Notes: generated from the letters alone by a model not told the origin. A DNA stretch of 64,000 bases from Azohydromonas sediminis (GCF_003574675.1 NZ_QOAZ01000003.1:62001-126000), one strand, 5' to 3'. Positions 44,757 through 55,556 are shown, counted from the first letter of the stretch. A program made the numbers and translations.

Positions 44757-45649
44757 CGCGAACGCAGGAAGTCGCGCACGACGGCCACCTGGTCCGGTGG
44801 CACCAGCGTCGGCGCGTGGCCGACGCCGGCGAACTCGACGAGCGCCGCCTTCGGGCCGCGCTGCGTCATCGCCTGCGCCGTCGCGCGCGACAGCAGGTCC
44901 GACACGGCGCCGCGCAGCAGCAGCGTGCGCGCGGTGATGCGGTCGTACGCGGCCCATAGCGCCGCCTCGCCGGCGGCGGCCATCTCGGGGGTGGCCGCGC
45001 GCAGCGGCACCGCGATCGCCGGGTCGTAGTGCAGCACGAAGCCGCCGTGCCCGTCGTCCTTGAGCTGCGGCGCGGTCAGCGCGAGCCACTGCTCGCGCGT
45101 GTGCGGGCCGAAGCCGGCAGCGATCTGCCGCAGCCGCTCGGCCGCCTCGTCGAGGCTCGCGAAGCGCATCGGCACGCCGACGTAGCTGCCGATGCGCGCG
45201 ACGGCCGCCGGCTCGATGCGCGGGCCGACGTCGTTGAGCACCAGCCGGCGGATCGGGTTGCCCCCGCCGCCGGTGAGCGACGCCAGCGACAGCCCGATCA
45301 GCCCGCCCATCGACGTGCCGACCCAGTCGACGGTGGCCGCATCCAGCCGCGCGAGCAGCGTGACCATGTCGGCGACGTAGGTCGGCACGCCGTAGCCCAT
45401 CGGGTCGGCGAGCCAGTCGGAGCGACCGCGTCCGACGACGTCGGGGCAGACGACGCGGAAGTCGTCGCACAGCGCGCGCGCGAGCACGTCGAAGTCGCGC
45501 CCCTGGCGCGTGAGCCCGTGCACGCAGACGACGACGTGCGGGTTCGCGGCGTCGCCCCACTGCCAGTACGCCATGCGGTGCAGCCCGCGGGCATCGAGGC
45601 ATTGAACATGGTGCAGGGTCGGCTCGTTCATCGCGGCAGGGGTCGGCAT
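44753..45649 (-). CDS. Alpha/beta hydrolase
   Basis: Alpha/beta-fold hydrolase of 298 aa with unknown substrate. HGLTRQGRDFDVLA forms the oxyanion region, and the nucleophile elbow is DWVGTSMGGLIGL with the catalytic Ser. The acid is in the region around RGAVSDLLS and the His is in FAGVGHAPTL. ATG 45649 or ATG 45631 (MNEPTLHH) can start it; neither has a good ribosome-binding site. Its stop overlaps the relA start, so relA is translated after it. Divergent from the 3-hydroxybutyrate dehydrogenase gene, with which it may share a PHA/hydroxy-acid theme, but that is speculative. Confidence 0.85.
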   Translation of the reverse strand: MPTPAAMNEPTLHHVQCLDARGLHRMAYWQWGDAANPHVVVCVHGLTRQGRDFDVLARALCDDFRVVCPDVVGRGRSDWLADPMGYGVPTYVADMVTLLARLDAATVDWVGTSMGGLIGLSLASLTGGGGNPIRRLVLNDVGPRIEPAAVARIGSYVGVPMRFASLDEAAERLRQIAAGFGPHTREQWLALTAPQLKDDGHGGFVLHYDPAIAVPLRAATPEMAAAGEAALWAAYDRITARTLLLRGAVSDLLSRATAQAMTQRGPKAALVEFAGVGHAPTLVPPDQVAVVRDFLRSR

Positions 45650-45650
45650 C

Positions 45651-45656
45651 GATAAT
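45651..45656 (+). promoter_or_regulatory. Putative -10 element of hbdH
   Basis: GATAAT, a 5/6 match, 31 bases before the hbdH ATG, inside the short symmetric stretch ATCGATAATCGAT between divergent genes. The TCAGGAGGAC ribosome-binding site lies downstream. Confidence 0.35.
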
Positions 45657-45687
45657 CGATGGTAGCAACCGTCAGGAGGACATCGTC

Positions 45688-46467
45688 ATGCTGCAAGGGA
45701 AAACGGCACTGGTCACGGGCTCGACGAGCGGCATCGGGCTGGGCATCGCGCTGGCGCTGGCGCGCCAGGGCGCGAACCTCGTGCTCAACGGCTTCGGCGA
45801 CGTCGACGCCGCGCGCGCCGCGGTGCAGGCTGCGGCGCGTCCCGGTGCGCGCGTCGGCTACCACGGCGCCGACATGAGCCGCCCCGCCGAGATCGAAGCG
45901 ATGATGGCGATGGCCGCGGCCGAGTTCGGCGGTGTCGACGTGCTCGTCAACAACGCCGGCATCCAGCACGTCGCGCTGGTCGAGAACTTCCCGCCCGAGA
46001 AGTGGGACGCGATCATCGCGATCAACCTCAGCTCGGCGTTCCACACCACGCGCCTGGCGCTGCCGGGCATGAAGGCGCGCGACTGGGGACGCGTGATCAA
46101 CGTCGCGTCGGTGCACGGGCTGGTCGCGTCGGCGCAGAAGTCGGCCTATGTCGCGTCGAAGCACGGCATCGTCGGCTTCACGAAGGCCGTCGCGCTCGAG
46201 ACCGCGACCACCGGCATCACCGTCAACGCGATCTGCCCCGGATGGGTGCTGACGCCACTGGTGCAAAAGCAGATCGACGACCGCGCCGCGCGCGAGGGCA
46301 TCCCGCTGGCACAGGCGCAGCGCGACCTGCTCGGCGAGAAGCAGCCGTCACTGCAGTTCACGACGCCCGAGCAGCTCGGCGAGCTCGCGGTGTTCCTGTG
46401 CTCGCCCGCGGCCGCGAACATCCGCGGTGCGGCGTTCAACGTCGACGGCGGCTGGCTCGCGCAGTGA
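45688..46467 (+). CDS. hbdH: 3-hydroxybutyrate dehydrogenase
   Basis: SDR enzyme of 259 aa that oxidises D-3-hydroxybutyrate to acetoacetate, used when PHB is mobilised. The motifs are TGSTSGIGLGIA (residues 9-20), NNAGIQHVALVENFP, INVASVHGLVAS with the catalytic Ser, YVASKHG with Tyr/Lys, and CPGWVLTPLVQKQI. The last of these is characteristic of bacterial HBDH, as is NVDGGW at the end. ATG 45688 has AGGAGGA ahead. Together with phaR it points to PHB metabolism. Confidence 0.93.
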   Translation: MLQGKTALVTGSTSGIGLGIALALARQGANLVLNGFGDVDAARAAVQAAARPGARVGYHGADMSRPAEIEAMMAMAAAEFGGVDVLVNNAGIQHVALVENFPPEKWDAIIAINLSSAFHTTRLALPGMKARDWGRVINVASVHGLVASAQKSAYVASKHGIVGFTKAVALETATTGITVNAICPGWVLTPLVQKQIDDRAAREGIPLAQAQRDLLGEKQPSLQFTTPEQLGELAVFLCSPAAANIRGAAFNVDGGWLAQ

Positions 46468-46485
46468 CCGCTGCGCGGTGCGGCG

Positions 46486-47187
46486 TCACTTCATCTGCAC
46501 CGAGCCGCTGACCGTCGCGGTGACGGTGCCCTTGCCCGGCTCGACGGGCAGCGGCGCGTCGGCCGACGCGGCCATCGCCTCGGCGCGCAGCATCGGCAGC
46601 GGCCGCTCGCCGTCGCTGCCGGTGCTCACCGTGACTTCGCGCAGCGTGTAGCCCTGGTAGCCGAACAGGCGCGCGACGTCGCCGGCCTGCGCGCGGAAGC
46701 GCTCGATCGCCTGCGCGACGACCTCGCCCTCGACGCGCCGCTGCGCCTCGCGCGACAGCCGCTGCGCCACGCCGGCCACCGCCATCGTCGTGATGCGCCC
46801 GGCCAGGCGGCCGATGCCTTCGACGTCGCGCCCCTGCACGACCATCTCGGCGCGGCCCTGCCAGCCGGCGATGCCGCCCTTGGGCGCATAGCGCGGGTGG
46901 AGCGTGAAGTTGCCGGTCGACACCTCGATCTGCCCCGGCTGCGCCGCCTTGCGCGCCTCGGCGAGCGCGGCGTCGAGCGCGCGCTTGAGCTCGGCCTGCA
47001 CCGCGGCCGGCTCGGCGCCGTCGCGCGTGGCGGCAAAGGTCAGCACGAGCACGTCGCGTGGCACCTCGACGCTGGCGCTGGCCGTCAGGTTCAGCACGCC
47101 CTGCGGCGGCGGCGTCTGCGCTGCTGCGCCGGTGGCGACGAAGGCGGCCAGCAGGCCGGGCAGCAGGACGCGCGTCGAAGCAGGCAT
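46486..47187 (-). CDS. SIMPL domain (DUF541) periplasmic protein
   Basis: Exported protein of 233 aa, SIMPL/DUF541 family (oxidative stress defence or BP26-like in some bacteria, but function open). Signal peptide residues 1 to about 23 (LLPGLLAAFVATGAAAQ). The core has LTASASVEVPRDVLVLTFAA, the STGNFTLHPRYAPKGG stretch, and GYQGYTLREVTV near the end. ATG 47187. It converges on hbdH with an 18-base gap and diverges from ompR across about 245 bases that hold no obvious ORF. Confidence 0.85.
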   Translation of the reverse strand: MPASTRVLLPGLLAAFVATGAAAQTPPPQGVLNLTASASVEVPRDVLVLTFAATRDGAEPAAVQAELKRALDAALAEARKAAQPGQIEVSTGNFTLHPRYAPKGGIAGWQGRAEMVVQGRDVEGIGRLAGRITTMAVAGVAQRLSREAQRRVEGEVVAQAIERFRAQAGDVARLFGYQGYTLREVTVSTGSDGERPLPMLRAEAMAASADAPLPVEPGKGTVTATVSGSVQMK

Positions 47188-47433
47188 GGATTGGACCTCG
47201 TCGGAATCGGTGGGCGGGTGCGCCAGGCCCGCGGAACCCGGCCCGAGCCGCCGGGGGGCGCCACGACGCCGCCACGGCGGCGCGTTGCGCACAATAGCGC
47301 GGCGTGATGGATTTGCGTTGACCGCCCCGGGATCCGCCAACGGCCCGAAATAGATGTAACAGGCCGTCAGTTGCCTGCGATGCCGGCTGTCGCTCCCCCG
47401 CACAATGCGGCTGTTACAAATTCGGAGCTGCCC

Positions 47434-48168
47434 ATGAACATGGCCGCCACCCACCGCCCCGACCGCATCGTCGTCGTCGACGACGATGCGCGCATCCGCG
47501 ACCTGCTGCGGCGCTACCTGACGCAGGAGGGCTTCGAGGTGCTGCTCGCCGAGGACGCCAAAGCGCTGAACAAGCTGCTCACGCGCGAGACCTTCGACCT
47601 CATCGTGCTCGACCTGATGCTGCCCGGCGAGGACGGCCTGAGCATTTGCCGGCGGCTGCGCGCGGCGAGCGACCGCACGCCGATCATCATGCTGACCGCG
47701 AAGGTCGAGGACGTCGACCGCATCGTCGGCCTCGAGGTCGGCGCCGACGACTACCTGCCCAAGCCGTTCAACCCGCGCGAGCTGCTCGCGCGCATCAACG
47801 CCGTGCTGCGCCGCCGCCCGCCGAGCGAGGCGCCGGGCGCGCCGTCGAAGGAGCCGCAGATCGTCACGTTCGGGCCGTTCGAGTTCGACCTGTCGCTGCG
47901 CAAGCTGACCAAGGACGGCCAGACGATCCCGCTGACCACCGGTGAGTTCTCGATGCTCAAGGCGCTCGTGCGCCACCCGCGCCAGCCGCTGTCGCGCGAC
48001 AAGCTCGCGCAACTCGCGCGCGGGCGCGAGTTCGAGCCGTTCGACCGCAGCCTCGACGTGCAGGTCAGCCGGCTGCGCAAGCTGATCGAGCCCGACCCGG
48101 CGCAGCCGCGCTACATCCAGACGGTGTGGGGCGTGGGCTACGTCTTCGTCCCCGACGGCGCCGCGTGA
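47434..48168 (+). CDS. ompR: Response regulator OmpR
   Basis: Osmotic/envelope response regulator of 244 aa. The receiver has DDD at 16-18, phospho-acceptor Asp60 (VLDLMLPG), Thr88 and Lys110 (LPKPFNPRELLARI). The winged-helix domain has LTTGEFSMLKALVRHPRQPLSRDKL-type sequence, with FDRSLDVQVSRLRKLIE and TVWGVGYVFVP, all characteristic of OmpR. ATG 47434 (MNMAATHRPD) has GGAGCT ahead. The next gene starts with GTGA overlapping its stop. Confidence 0.94.
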   Translation: MNMAATHRPDRIVVVDDDARIRDLLRRYLTQEGFEVLLAEDAKALNKLLTRETFDLIVLDLMLPGEDGLSICRRLRAASDRTPIIMLTAKVEDVDRIVGLEVGADDYLPKPFNPRELLARINAVLRRRPPSEAPGAPSKEPQIVTFGPFEFDLSLRKLTKDGQTIPLTTGEFSMLKALVRHPRQPLSRDKLAQLARGREFEPFDRSLDVQVSRLRKLIEPDPAQPRYIQTVWGVGYVFVPDGAA

Positions 48169-49604
48169 GCCGGCCTGCCGCCGAGCGCGGCGAGAACCCG
48201 ACGGCACGCGACCGGCGATCGTCGGCGGCGTGGCGCCCGACGCGCCCCGACTTCCCGAGCCGCATCGCGCACGCGGTCGCGCGACGCAGCCCGTTCGCGC
48301 TGAGCCTGTTCTCGCGCACCTTCCTGCTGCTCGCGCTGCTGCTGGGCGGCGGCATCTTCGCGTGGGTGCTGACGCTGCGCCAGCTCGAGCTCGAGCCGCG
48401 CGCGGTGCAGGCCGCGCGCGAGATCGCCGCGCTGGTCAACCTGTCGCGCGCGGCGCTGCGCTACAGCGACCCGATCGACCGCGTCGCCGTCGTCAAGACG
48501 ATGAGCGAGGAGGAGGCGATCCGCGTGATGCCGCGCGAACCCGGCGACACCTGGGAGCCCTACGCCACCGACCGCTTCACCCGCCGCGTCGCCAACGAGC
48601 TGCGGGCGCGGCTCGAGCAGTACTCGATCCTCGCGCGCAGCGTCAACGGCCAGCCCGGCCTGTGGGTCGGCTTCACGATCGAAAACGACGCGTACTGGCT
48701 GCACGCCGACGCCGCGCGCATCCAGCCGCTGACGCCGGCGACCTACTTCGTGTGGGTGGGCATCGCGCTGGCGGCGACGCTGCTCGCGTCGGCCGCGGTG
48801 GCGCGCTGGATCAACCGCCCGCTGCAGGATCTGTCGTTCGCCGCCAGCCGCATCCGAGACGGCGAGTACGACTCGCGTCTCGACGAGGACACGATGACGC
48901 ACGAGATCCGCCAGGTCAACATGGGCTTCAACCGCATGGCGCGCGAACTCGCGCGCATCGAGGAAGACCGCGCCGTGATGCTCGCCGGCATCAGCCACGA
49001 CCTGCGCACGCCGCTCGCGCGGCTGCGGCTGGAGACCGAGATGAGCGTCGCCGACGAGGAGGCGCGGCGCAACATGGCCGCCGACATCGACCAGCTCGAC
49101 GCGATCATCGACAAGTTCATGGACTACGCGCGCCCCGGCGAGACGCAGCTCAAGCCGGTGCCGCTGTCGGCGCTGGTGGACCGCGAGATCGCCGCGCTGC
49201 GCGAAACCTCCGAGGTCAAGGTCACGTCCAAGTTGGCGATCGACCTGATGGTGCTCGCCGACGAGACCGAGCTCGGCCGCGTGTTCGGCAACCTGTTCGA
49301 GAACGCGCGCCGCTACGCGCGCGGACCCGACGGGCTCGCGCGCGTCGAGATCACGTACCACCGCGAGGGCCCGTGGGTCGTCGTCAGCGTGCGCGACCAC
49401 GGCCCGGGCGTGCCGCGCGACAAGCTGCCGCAGCTGACGACGCCGTTCTTCCGCGGCGACGCTGCGCGCACCGAGGCCACCGGCGCCGGCCTCGGCCTGG
49501 CCATCGTCGACAAGGCGATGCAGCGCATGGGCGGCAGCCTCGAGGTCGACAACGCCGAAGGCGGCGGCTTCGTCGCGCGTCTCAGGCTGCGGCGGGTGAC
49601 GTAG
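48165..49604 (+). CDS. envZ: Osmosensor histidine kinase EnvZ
   Basis: Inner-membrane kinase/phosphatase for OmpR, about 479 aa. Helix one is [20 protein letters not shown], preceded by an Arg/Pro-rich tail of about 40 residues. A periplasmic region follows, then helix two ([19 protein letters not shown]), a HAMP domain, and the His box [20 protein letters not shown]. The ATPase boxes are [23 protein letters not shown] and [16 protein letters not shown] 48165 overlaps the ompR stop. It ends 23 bases inside the convergent ftsH 3' end. Confidence 0.94.
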   Translation: MSRPAAERGENPTARDRRSSAAWRPTRPDFPSRIAHAVARRSPFALSLFSRTFLLLALLLGGGIFAWVLTLRQLELEPRAVQAAREIAALVNLSRAALRYSDPIDRVAVVKTMSEEEAIRVMPREPGDTWEPYATDRFTRRVANELRARLEQYSILARSVNGQPGLWVGFTIENDAYWLHADAARIQPLTPATYFVWVGIALAATLLASAAVARWINRPLQDLSFAASRIRDGEYDSRLDEDTMTHEIRQVNMGFNRMARELARIEEDRAVMLAGISHDLRTPLARLRLETEMSVADEEARRNMAADIDQLDAIIDKFMDYARPGETQLKPVPLSALVDREIAALRETSEVKVTSKLAIDLMVLADETELGRVFGNLFENARRYARGPDGLARVEITYHREGPWVVVSVRDHGPGVPRDKLPQLTTPFFRGDAARTEATGAGLGLAIVDKAMQRMGGSLEVDNAEGGGFVARLRLRRVT

Positions 49605-51432
49605 CGCCGGCGTGCAGCGGCGCCGTCAGCGCGCGCAGCGCCGCCTCGTCGAGCGTCTCGCGCGCGAGCAGCTCGCGCGCGCAGCGCTCGAGCACGTCGC
49701 GGTGCTCGCGCAGGATCGCGGTCGCACGCTCGAAGGCGCCCATCACGATCGCGCGCACCGCCTCGTCAATGCGCTGCTGCGTCGCCGGGCTCGGCTGGCA
49801 GCCGCCCTGCGACATCGCCGGCACGTCGAGGAAACGCGGCGGCTGCGCCTCGTACGCGACGTAGCCCAGCTCCTCGACCATGCCGTAGCGCGTGACCATG
49901 TCACGCGCGATGTCGGTGACCTTGGCCAGGTCGTCGGCGGCGCCGGTCGACAGATGGCCGAAGACGAGCTTCTCGGCCGCACGGCCGCCGAGCAGCACCA
50001 TGATCTTGCGCTCGAGCTCCTCGCGCGTCATCAGGAAGCGGTCCTCGGTCGGGCGCTGGATCGTGTAGCCGAGCGCGCCGATGCCGCGCGGGATGATCGA
50101 CACCTTGTGCACCGGGTCGGTGCCGGGCAGCGCCATCGCAACGAGTGCGTGGCCCATCTCGTGGTAGGCCACGACTTCGCGCTCGCGCGCGTTGAGCACG
50201 CGGTTCTTCTTCTCGAGGCCGGCAACGATGCGTTCGATCGCCGTCGTGAAGTCCGCGAGCGTCACCTCGCCGGCGCCGCGGCGCGTGGCCGCGAGCGCGG
50301 CCTCGTTGCACAGGTTCGCGAGGTCGGCGCCGGAAAAGCCCGTGGTCAGCGCCGCCACCTGCTCGAGATCGACGTCGGGCGCGAGCCGGATCTTCCTGCT
50401 GTGCACCTTCAGAATCGCGACGCGCCCGCTCTTGTCGGGCCGGTCGACGAGCACCTGGCGGTCGAAGCGCCCGGCGCGCAGCAGCGCCGGGTCGAGGATC
50501 TCGGGCCGGTTCGTCGCCGCGAGCAGCACGAGGCCGCTCGAGCTGTCGAATCCGTCGAGCTCGACGAGCAGCTGGTTGAGCGTCTGCTCGCGCTCGTCGT
50601 GGCCGCCGATCGGGCCGGCTGCGCCGCGCGCGCGGCCGAGGGCGTCGAGCTCGTCGATGAAGATGATCGCCGGCGCCTTCTGCCGTGCCTGCTCGAACAG
50701 GTCGCGCACGCGCGCGGCGCCGACGCCGACGAACATCTCGACGAACTCGCTGCCCGAGATGCTGAAGAACGGCACACCGGCCTCGCCGGCCACGGCCTTG
50801 GCGATCAGCGTCTTGCCGGTGCCCGGCGGCCCCACGAGCAGCACGCCCTTGGGCATGCGCGCGCCCAGCCGGCCGTAGCCCTGCGGGTCCTTCAGGAACG
50901 CGACGATCTCCTGCAGCTCGGCCTTCGCTTCGTCGACACCGGCGACGTCGGCGAACGTCACGCCGGTGTCCTTCTCGACGTAGACCTTGGCGCGGCTCTT
51001 GCCGATGCTCATGAAGCCGCCCATGCCCATGCCCTGCTTCTCGATCACACGGCGGATCACGAAGAACCACAGGCCGAAGAACACCGCTGCCGGCACGACC
51101 CAGCTCAGCAGGTCGCGCAGCAGCGTGCTCTGCACGACGCGCGTGTACGGCACGTCGAACTGCGACAGCCGCGCCGCGAGGTCCGGCTCGACGCGGTTGG
51201 CGACGATCGTCGTCTTGCCGCCGGGGTCGGGCGTCTTCAGCCGGCCGGTGATCGTCGTCTCGCCGACGATCACCTCGGCCACGCGCCCCTCGGCCAGCGC
51301 GCGTTCGAACTGGCTGTACGGCACCGCTTCGACGGTGCTGGCGCTCTGCCACAGGCTTTGCAGGCTCAGCAGCGCGAGCATCGCGAGCAGCCAGTAGCCG
51401 ACGTTCCACTGCGTCTTCGGGTCGGGCTTCAT
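49582..51432 (-). CDS. ftsH: ATP-dependent zinc metalloprotease FtsH (stress-locus copy)
   Basis: Membrane AAA+ protease of 616 aa. Two N-terminal helices (about 13-30 and 105-125) flank a short periplasmic domain. The AAA module has [23 protein letters not shown], and SRH-type [20 protein letters not shown]. The metalloprotease site [11 protein letters not shown] carries HExxH, and a third ligand is expected in the [13 protein letters not shown] region. ATG 51432, four bases after the first degP copy, so it is the last gene of the chaperone/protease operon. Position with DegP and PsiE suggests a second, stress-specific FtsH, but whether the genome has another cannot be seen here. Confidence 0.92.
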   Translation of the reverse strand: MKPDPKTQWNVGYWLLAMLALLSLQSLWQSASTVEAVPYSQFERALAEGRVAEVIVGETTITGRLKTPDPGGKTTIVANRVEPDLAARLSQFDVPYTRVVQSTLLRDLLSWVVPAAVFFGLWFFVIRRVIEKQGMGMGGFMSIGKSRAKVYVEKDTGVTFADVAGVDEAKAELQEIVAFLKDPQGYGRLGARMPKGVLLVGPPGTGKTLIAKAVAGEAGVPFFSISGSEFVEMFVGVGAARVRDLFEQARQKAPAIIFIDELDALGRARGAAGPIGGHDEREQTLNQLLVELDGFDSSSGLVLLAATNRPEILDPALLRAGRFDRQVLVDRPDKSGRVAILKVHSRKIRLAPDVDLEQVAALTTGFSGADLANLCNEAALAATRRGAGEVTLADFTTAIERIVAGLEKKNRVLNAREREVVAYHEMGHALVAMALPGTDPVHKVSIIPRGIGALGYTIQRPTEDRFLMTREELERKIMVLLGGRAAEKLVFGHLSTGAADDLAKVTDIARDMVTRYGMVEELGYVAYEAQPPRFLDVPAMSQGGCQPSPATQQRIDEAVRAIVMGAFERATAILREHRDVLERCARELLARETLDEAALRALTAPLHAGATSPAAA

Positions 51433-51436
51433 CGCG

Positions 51437-52555
51437 TCACGCTCCTGCCTGCAGCGTCACTTCGACCGTGCGCCGCTCGCCGCCGCGCAGCACCTCCAGC
51501 TGCACGACATCGCCGACGCGAAAGTCGTCGAGCCGCGCGAGCAGCTGGCCCACACCGTTCACCGGCTTGCCTTCGACGGCGACGATGACGTCGCCGGCCG
51601 CGACACCCTCGCCGGTCACCGTCGCGCCCCGCAGCCCCGCGGCCGCCGCCGCTGAGCCGGGCGCCACGCGCAGGATCACGACGCCCTCGACGCCCAGCGC
51701 CTGCGTCAGGCGCGCGTTGAGCGACTCGTCGACCTCGATGCCCAGCGCCGGGCGCACGTAGCGCCCGTGCTTGATCAGCTGCGGCACGACGCGGTTGACG
51801 GTGTCCACCGGCACCGCGAAGCCGATGCCGGCGCTCGCCCCCGAGGGGCTGTAGATCGCCGTGTTGATGCCGATCAGCCGCCCGCTCGAGTCGAGCAGCG
51901 GCCCACCCGAGTTGCCGGGGTTGATCGCCGCGTCGGTCTGGATCAGGTGCTCGATCGTCGCGCCGCGCTCGGTCGGCAGCGAGCGGTCGAGCGCCGAGAC
52001 GATGCCGGTGGTCAGCGTCCAGTCCAGGCCGAACGGGTTGCCGATCGCGAACACCTTCTGGCCGACTTTCAGCGTCGCGCTCTGTCCCACCGGCACCGGC
52101 GGCGGACGGTTGAAGCCCACGCCGATCTTCAGCACCGCGATGTCGTGCGACGGGCTCGCGCCGACCAGCGCCGCGCGCACCTCGCGCCCGTCGGCCAGCC
52201 GCACGAACGCCTCGCTGGCGCCCTCGACGACGTGGAAGTTGGTCACGACGTGGCCGTGCTCGTCCCAGATGAAGCCGCTGCCGGTGCCGCGCGGCACCGA
52301 GAACACGTTGCGCGTCCAGAAGTCGCGCACCTGCGCGCGCGTCGTGATGAACACGACCGAATCGCGCGAGCGCTCGAACAGCTCGATCGTCGCGCGCTCG
52401 TCGGCCGCGAGGTCGCCGGCGGCGGCGATCGGTCGCGGCGCGGCATCGAGACGCGCCGCATCGGGCGCCGGGCCGGGCAGCCAGCGCCACAGCGCGATCA
52501 GCGCCGCCGCGGCCAGCGTCAGCCACAGCAGGCGCGACACGAAACGGTCGGTCAT
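51437..52555 (-). CDS. Trypsin-like serine protease, DegP/HtrA family (copy 1)
   Basis: S1C protease of 372 aa with an N-terminal signal anchor (residues about 8-25, [15 protein letters not shown]). The catalytic triad is His in [10 protein letters not shown], Asp in [11 protein letters not shown] and Ser in [10 protein letters not shown]. One PDZ domain follows ([30 protein letters not shown]). With a single PDZ it is DegS/HtrA-like rather than full DegP. ATG 52555 overlaps the psiE stop. It is highly similar to the second copy at 53076, with a near-identical DNA stretch of about 290 bases. Confidence 0.9.
   Translation of the reverse strand: MTDRFVSRLLWLTLAAAALIALWRWLPGPAPDAARLDAAPRPIAAAGDLAADERATIELFERSRDSVVFITTRAQVRDFWTRNVFSVPRGTGSGFIWDEHGHVVTNFHVVEGASEAFVRLADGREVRAALVGASPSHDIAVLKIGVGFNRPPPVPVGQSATLKVGQKVFAIGNPFGLDWTLTTGIVSALDRSLPTERGATIEHLIQTDAAINPGNSGGPLLDSSGRLIGINTAIYSPSGASAGIGFAVPVDTVNRVVPQLIKHGRYVRPALGIEVDESLNARLTQALGVEGVVILRVAPGSAAAAAGLRGATVTGEGVAAGDVIVAVEGKPVNGVGQLLARLDDFRVGDVVQLEVLRGGERRTVEVTLQAGA
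51773..52060 (-). repeat. Direct repeat copy shared by the two protease genes (copy A)
   Basis: This stretch covers the region around the serine active site of protease copy 1. It aligns without gaps, at a constant offset of 1642 bases, to 53415-53702 in copy 2, with only scattered mismatches. Both copies contain, for example, GAGCGGTCGAGCGCCGAGAC. Confidence 0.85.
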
Positions 52556-53052
52556 TTCACCCCCTGCGCACGCGCCGCGCGGTCGTCGCGGTCGCGCATC
52601 AGCCAGTAGACGCAGCCCAGCGCCAGCGCCGCCCCCGACAGCGCGGCGATCTTGGCCGGGCTGGTGTCGGGGTCGAGGATCACGAACTTGCGCGCCAGCG
52701 CGATCAGCGCGATCAGCACCACGGTGCGCACCTGGATGATGCTCTCGCGGCGCAGCGCCACCTTGACGATGGAATGCTTGAACTCCATCGCGATCAGCAG
52801 CGTCATGATCATCCCGAACACGGTCTGGAAGGTCGCATGGTCGAGCGGGTTGAACGCATCGAGCAGCAGCAGGCGAAACACCGTGCCGATCAGCTGCATC
52901 ATCGAGACGACGACGATGACGGCGATCACGGCGCTGAGCACGAGCGCGATGATCTGCTCGAAGCGCTCGTAGAAGCTCATCACCGCGAGCTCGTCGGCCA
53001 GCTCGCGCCATGCGCTCTTGCGCGGTCGGGTCGGTTCGTTCATCGCCGGCAT
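52552..53052 (-). CDS. psiE: PsiE-family phosphate-starvation-inducible membrane protein
   Basis: Inner-membrane protein of 166 aa with four expected helices (about residues 35-58, 75-95, 110-125, 140-155). The family stretches FYERFEQIIALVLSAVIAV and VFGMIMTLLIAMEFKHSI, then ARKFVILD, match PsiE (PF06146). ATG 53052 has GAGG ten bases upstream; ATG 53043 is also in frame. It sits between two protease genes, overlapping the start of copy 1. PsiE proteins occur in the transmissible stress-tolerance locus of other Proteobacteria; the molecular role is unknown. Confidence 0.88.
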   Translation of the reverse strand: MPAMNEPTRPRKSAWRELADELAVMSFYERFEQIIALVLSAVIAVIVVVSMMQLIGTVFRLLLLDAFNPLDHATFQTVFGMIMTLLIAMEFKHSIVKVALRRESIIQVRTVVLIALIALARKFVILDPDTSPAKIAALSGAALALGCVYWLMRDRDDRAARAQGVK

Positions 53053-53075
53053 TCAATCACAACCTCGCGGGCGGC

Positions 53076-54155
53076 TCAGGCGCCGGCGTCGAGCACGACG
53101 TCGACCTCGACGCTGCGCCCATCGCGCCGCAGCTGCAGCCGCACGCGCTCGCCGACGCGGAAGTCGTCGAGGCGGCCCAGCAGCTGGCCAACGCTGGCCA
53201 CCGGCCGCCCGTCGATGCCGACGATCACGTCGCCCGGCTGCCAGCGCCCGTCGGCGCCGCGGCGGATGCCGCGCAGCCCCGCGCGCTCGGCGCCCGAGCC
53301 GGGCAGCACGCGCAACACGAACACGCCCTCGACACCGAGCGCACGCGACAGGCGCTGGTTCAGCGCGTCGTCGAGCTCGATGCCCAGCGACGGCCGGATG
53401 TAGCGCCCGTGGCGGATCAGCTGCGGCACGACGCGGTTGACGGTGTCCACCGGCACCGCGAAGCCGATGCCCGCGCTCGCCCCCGACGGGCTGTAGATCG
53501 CCGTGTTGACGCCGATCAGCCGTCCGGCCGAATCGAGCAGCGGACCGCCCGAGTTGCCCGGGTTGATCGCGGCGTCGGTCTGGATCAGGTGCTCGATCGT
53601 CGCGCCCGAATCGCTCGGCAGCGAGCGGTCGAGCGCCGAGACGATGCCGGTGGTCAGCGTCCAGTCGAGGCCGAACGGGTTGCCGATCGCGTAGACGCGC
53701 TGGCCCACGCGCAGGTCGTGGCTGGTGCCCAGCGGCACCGCCGGCGGGCGGTCGAACGGCACGCCGATCTTCAGCACCGCGAGGTCGTGCGACGGACTCA
53801 CGCCGACCAGCGCGGCCTGCACCTCACGACCGTCGGCGAGCCGCACGACGGCCTCGCTCGCGCCCTCGATCACGTGCGCGTTCGTCACGACGTGGCCGGC
53901 GTCGTCCCAGATGAAGCCGCTGCCGGTGCCGCGCGGCACCGAGAACACGTTGCGCGTGAACAGGTCGCGCACCTGCTGGCGCGTCGCGATGTAGACGACC
54001 GACTCGCGCGCGCGCTCGAACAGCTCGATCGTCGCGCGCTCGTCGGCGCCCAGCGGCCCGCGCGGCGCGACGGTGCGCGGCTGATGCGCGAAGGCGCGCG
54101 GTGCCAGCACGCCGAAGCCGATCGCGGCCACCGCCGCGCGGCGGTCCAGGCTCAT
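53076..54155 (-). CDS. Trypsin-like serine protease, DegP/HtrA family (copy 2)
   Basis: S1C protease of 359 aa, exported by a signal peptide (residues 1 to about 24; FGVLAPRAFAHQ). The catalytic His is in VVTNAHVIEG, the Asp in SPSHDLAVLKI, and the Ser in [10 protein letters not shown]. One PDZ domain follows (GVFVLRVLPGSGAERAGL, GDVIVGIDGRPV). It has a cleavable signal where copy 1 has an anchor, so the pair may be soluble periplasmic plus membrane-tethered forms. ATG 54155 overlaps the cbpM stop. Confidence 0.9.
   Translation of the reverse strand: MSLDRRAAVAAIGFGVLAPRAFAHQPRTVAPRGPLGADERATIELFERARESVVYIATRQQVRDLFTRNVFSVPRGTGSGFIWDDAGHVVTNAHVIEGASEAVVRLADGREVQAALVGVSPSHDLAVLKIGVPFDRPPAVPLGTSHDLRVGQRVYAIGNPFGLDWTLTTGIVSALDRSLPSDSGATIEHLIQTDAAINPGNSGGPLLDSAGRLIGVNTAIYSPSGASAGIGFAVPVDTVNRVVPQLIRHGRYIRPSLGIELDDALNQRLSRALGVEGVFVLRVLPGSGAERAGLRGIRRGADGRWQPGDVIVGIDGRPVASVGQLLGRLDDFRVGERVRLQLRRDGRSVEVDVVLDAGA
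53415..53702 (-). repeat. Direct repeat copy shared by the two protease genes (copy B)
   Basis: Counterpart of 51773-52060 at a constant offset of 1642 bases. Both blocks code for the segment around [20 protein letters not shown], and the DNA, including third codon positions, is nearly the same. This suggests recent duplication or gene conversion. Confidence 0.85.
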
Positions 54156-54459
54156 TCGAGCCCCAGCGCGCGCAGCCGCGCGCGCAGGCGGGCGAGTTCG
54201 TCCTGCAGGTCGGCCACCAGCGCCGCGAGCTCGGGCACCGCGTCGAAGTCGCGCTCGACCTGCGCCATGCAGCGCACGCGCCGCAGTGCCGCGGCGTCGA
54301 AGCGCCACGCGTCGCCGGGGCCGAGCGGCTGCGCCGCGATCAGTCCCGCGGCCACGCGCTCGTGCACCCACGCGGCGTCGACGCCGCCGACGCGGCACAG
54401 CTCGTCGAGGTCGAGCCACAGCTCGTCGAGCAGCGCTTCGACGGGAACGATCGGACGGA

Positions 54460-54463
<4 letters not shown>
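54152..54463 (-). CDS. cbpM: Chaperone modulator CbpM
   Basis: Small MerR-like modulator of 103 aa that binds the J-domain of CbpA and blocks its action. The features are LWLDLDELCRVGGVDAAWVHERVAAG-type HTH (key part LDELCRVGGVDAAWV), WRFDAAALRRVRCMAQVERDF, and a C-terminal leucine-rich helix DLQDELARLRARLRAL, likely coiled coil. The ATG at 54463 overlaps the cbpA stop and its own stop overlaps protease copy 2. The cbpA-cbpM pairing is the standard one. Confidence 0.87.
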
Positions 54464-55455
<992 letters not shown>

Positions 55456-55527
55456 GGTGATTGGCTCCTGCGGCGGCTATCTGCGAGCGCGTCGGGCCGA
55501 TTCAACCCCCGTCCGCCCGCGACCCCT

Positions 55528-55556
55528 CTTGAAGCCGGCGCCTGCCAACCCTACAT
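55528..55556 (+). promoter_or_regulatory. Putative RpoH (sigma-32) promoter of the hsp20 cluster
   Basis: CTTGAAG at 55528-55534 matches the sigma-32 -35 (CTTGAAA), a 14-base spacer follows, then CCCTACAT at 55549-55556, close to the -10 CCCCATNT. It lies about 60 bases before the first hsp20 ATG, leaving room for the AAGGAGC ribosome-binding site. Confidence 0.6.
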
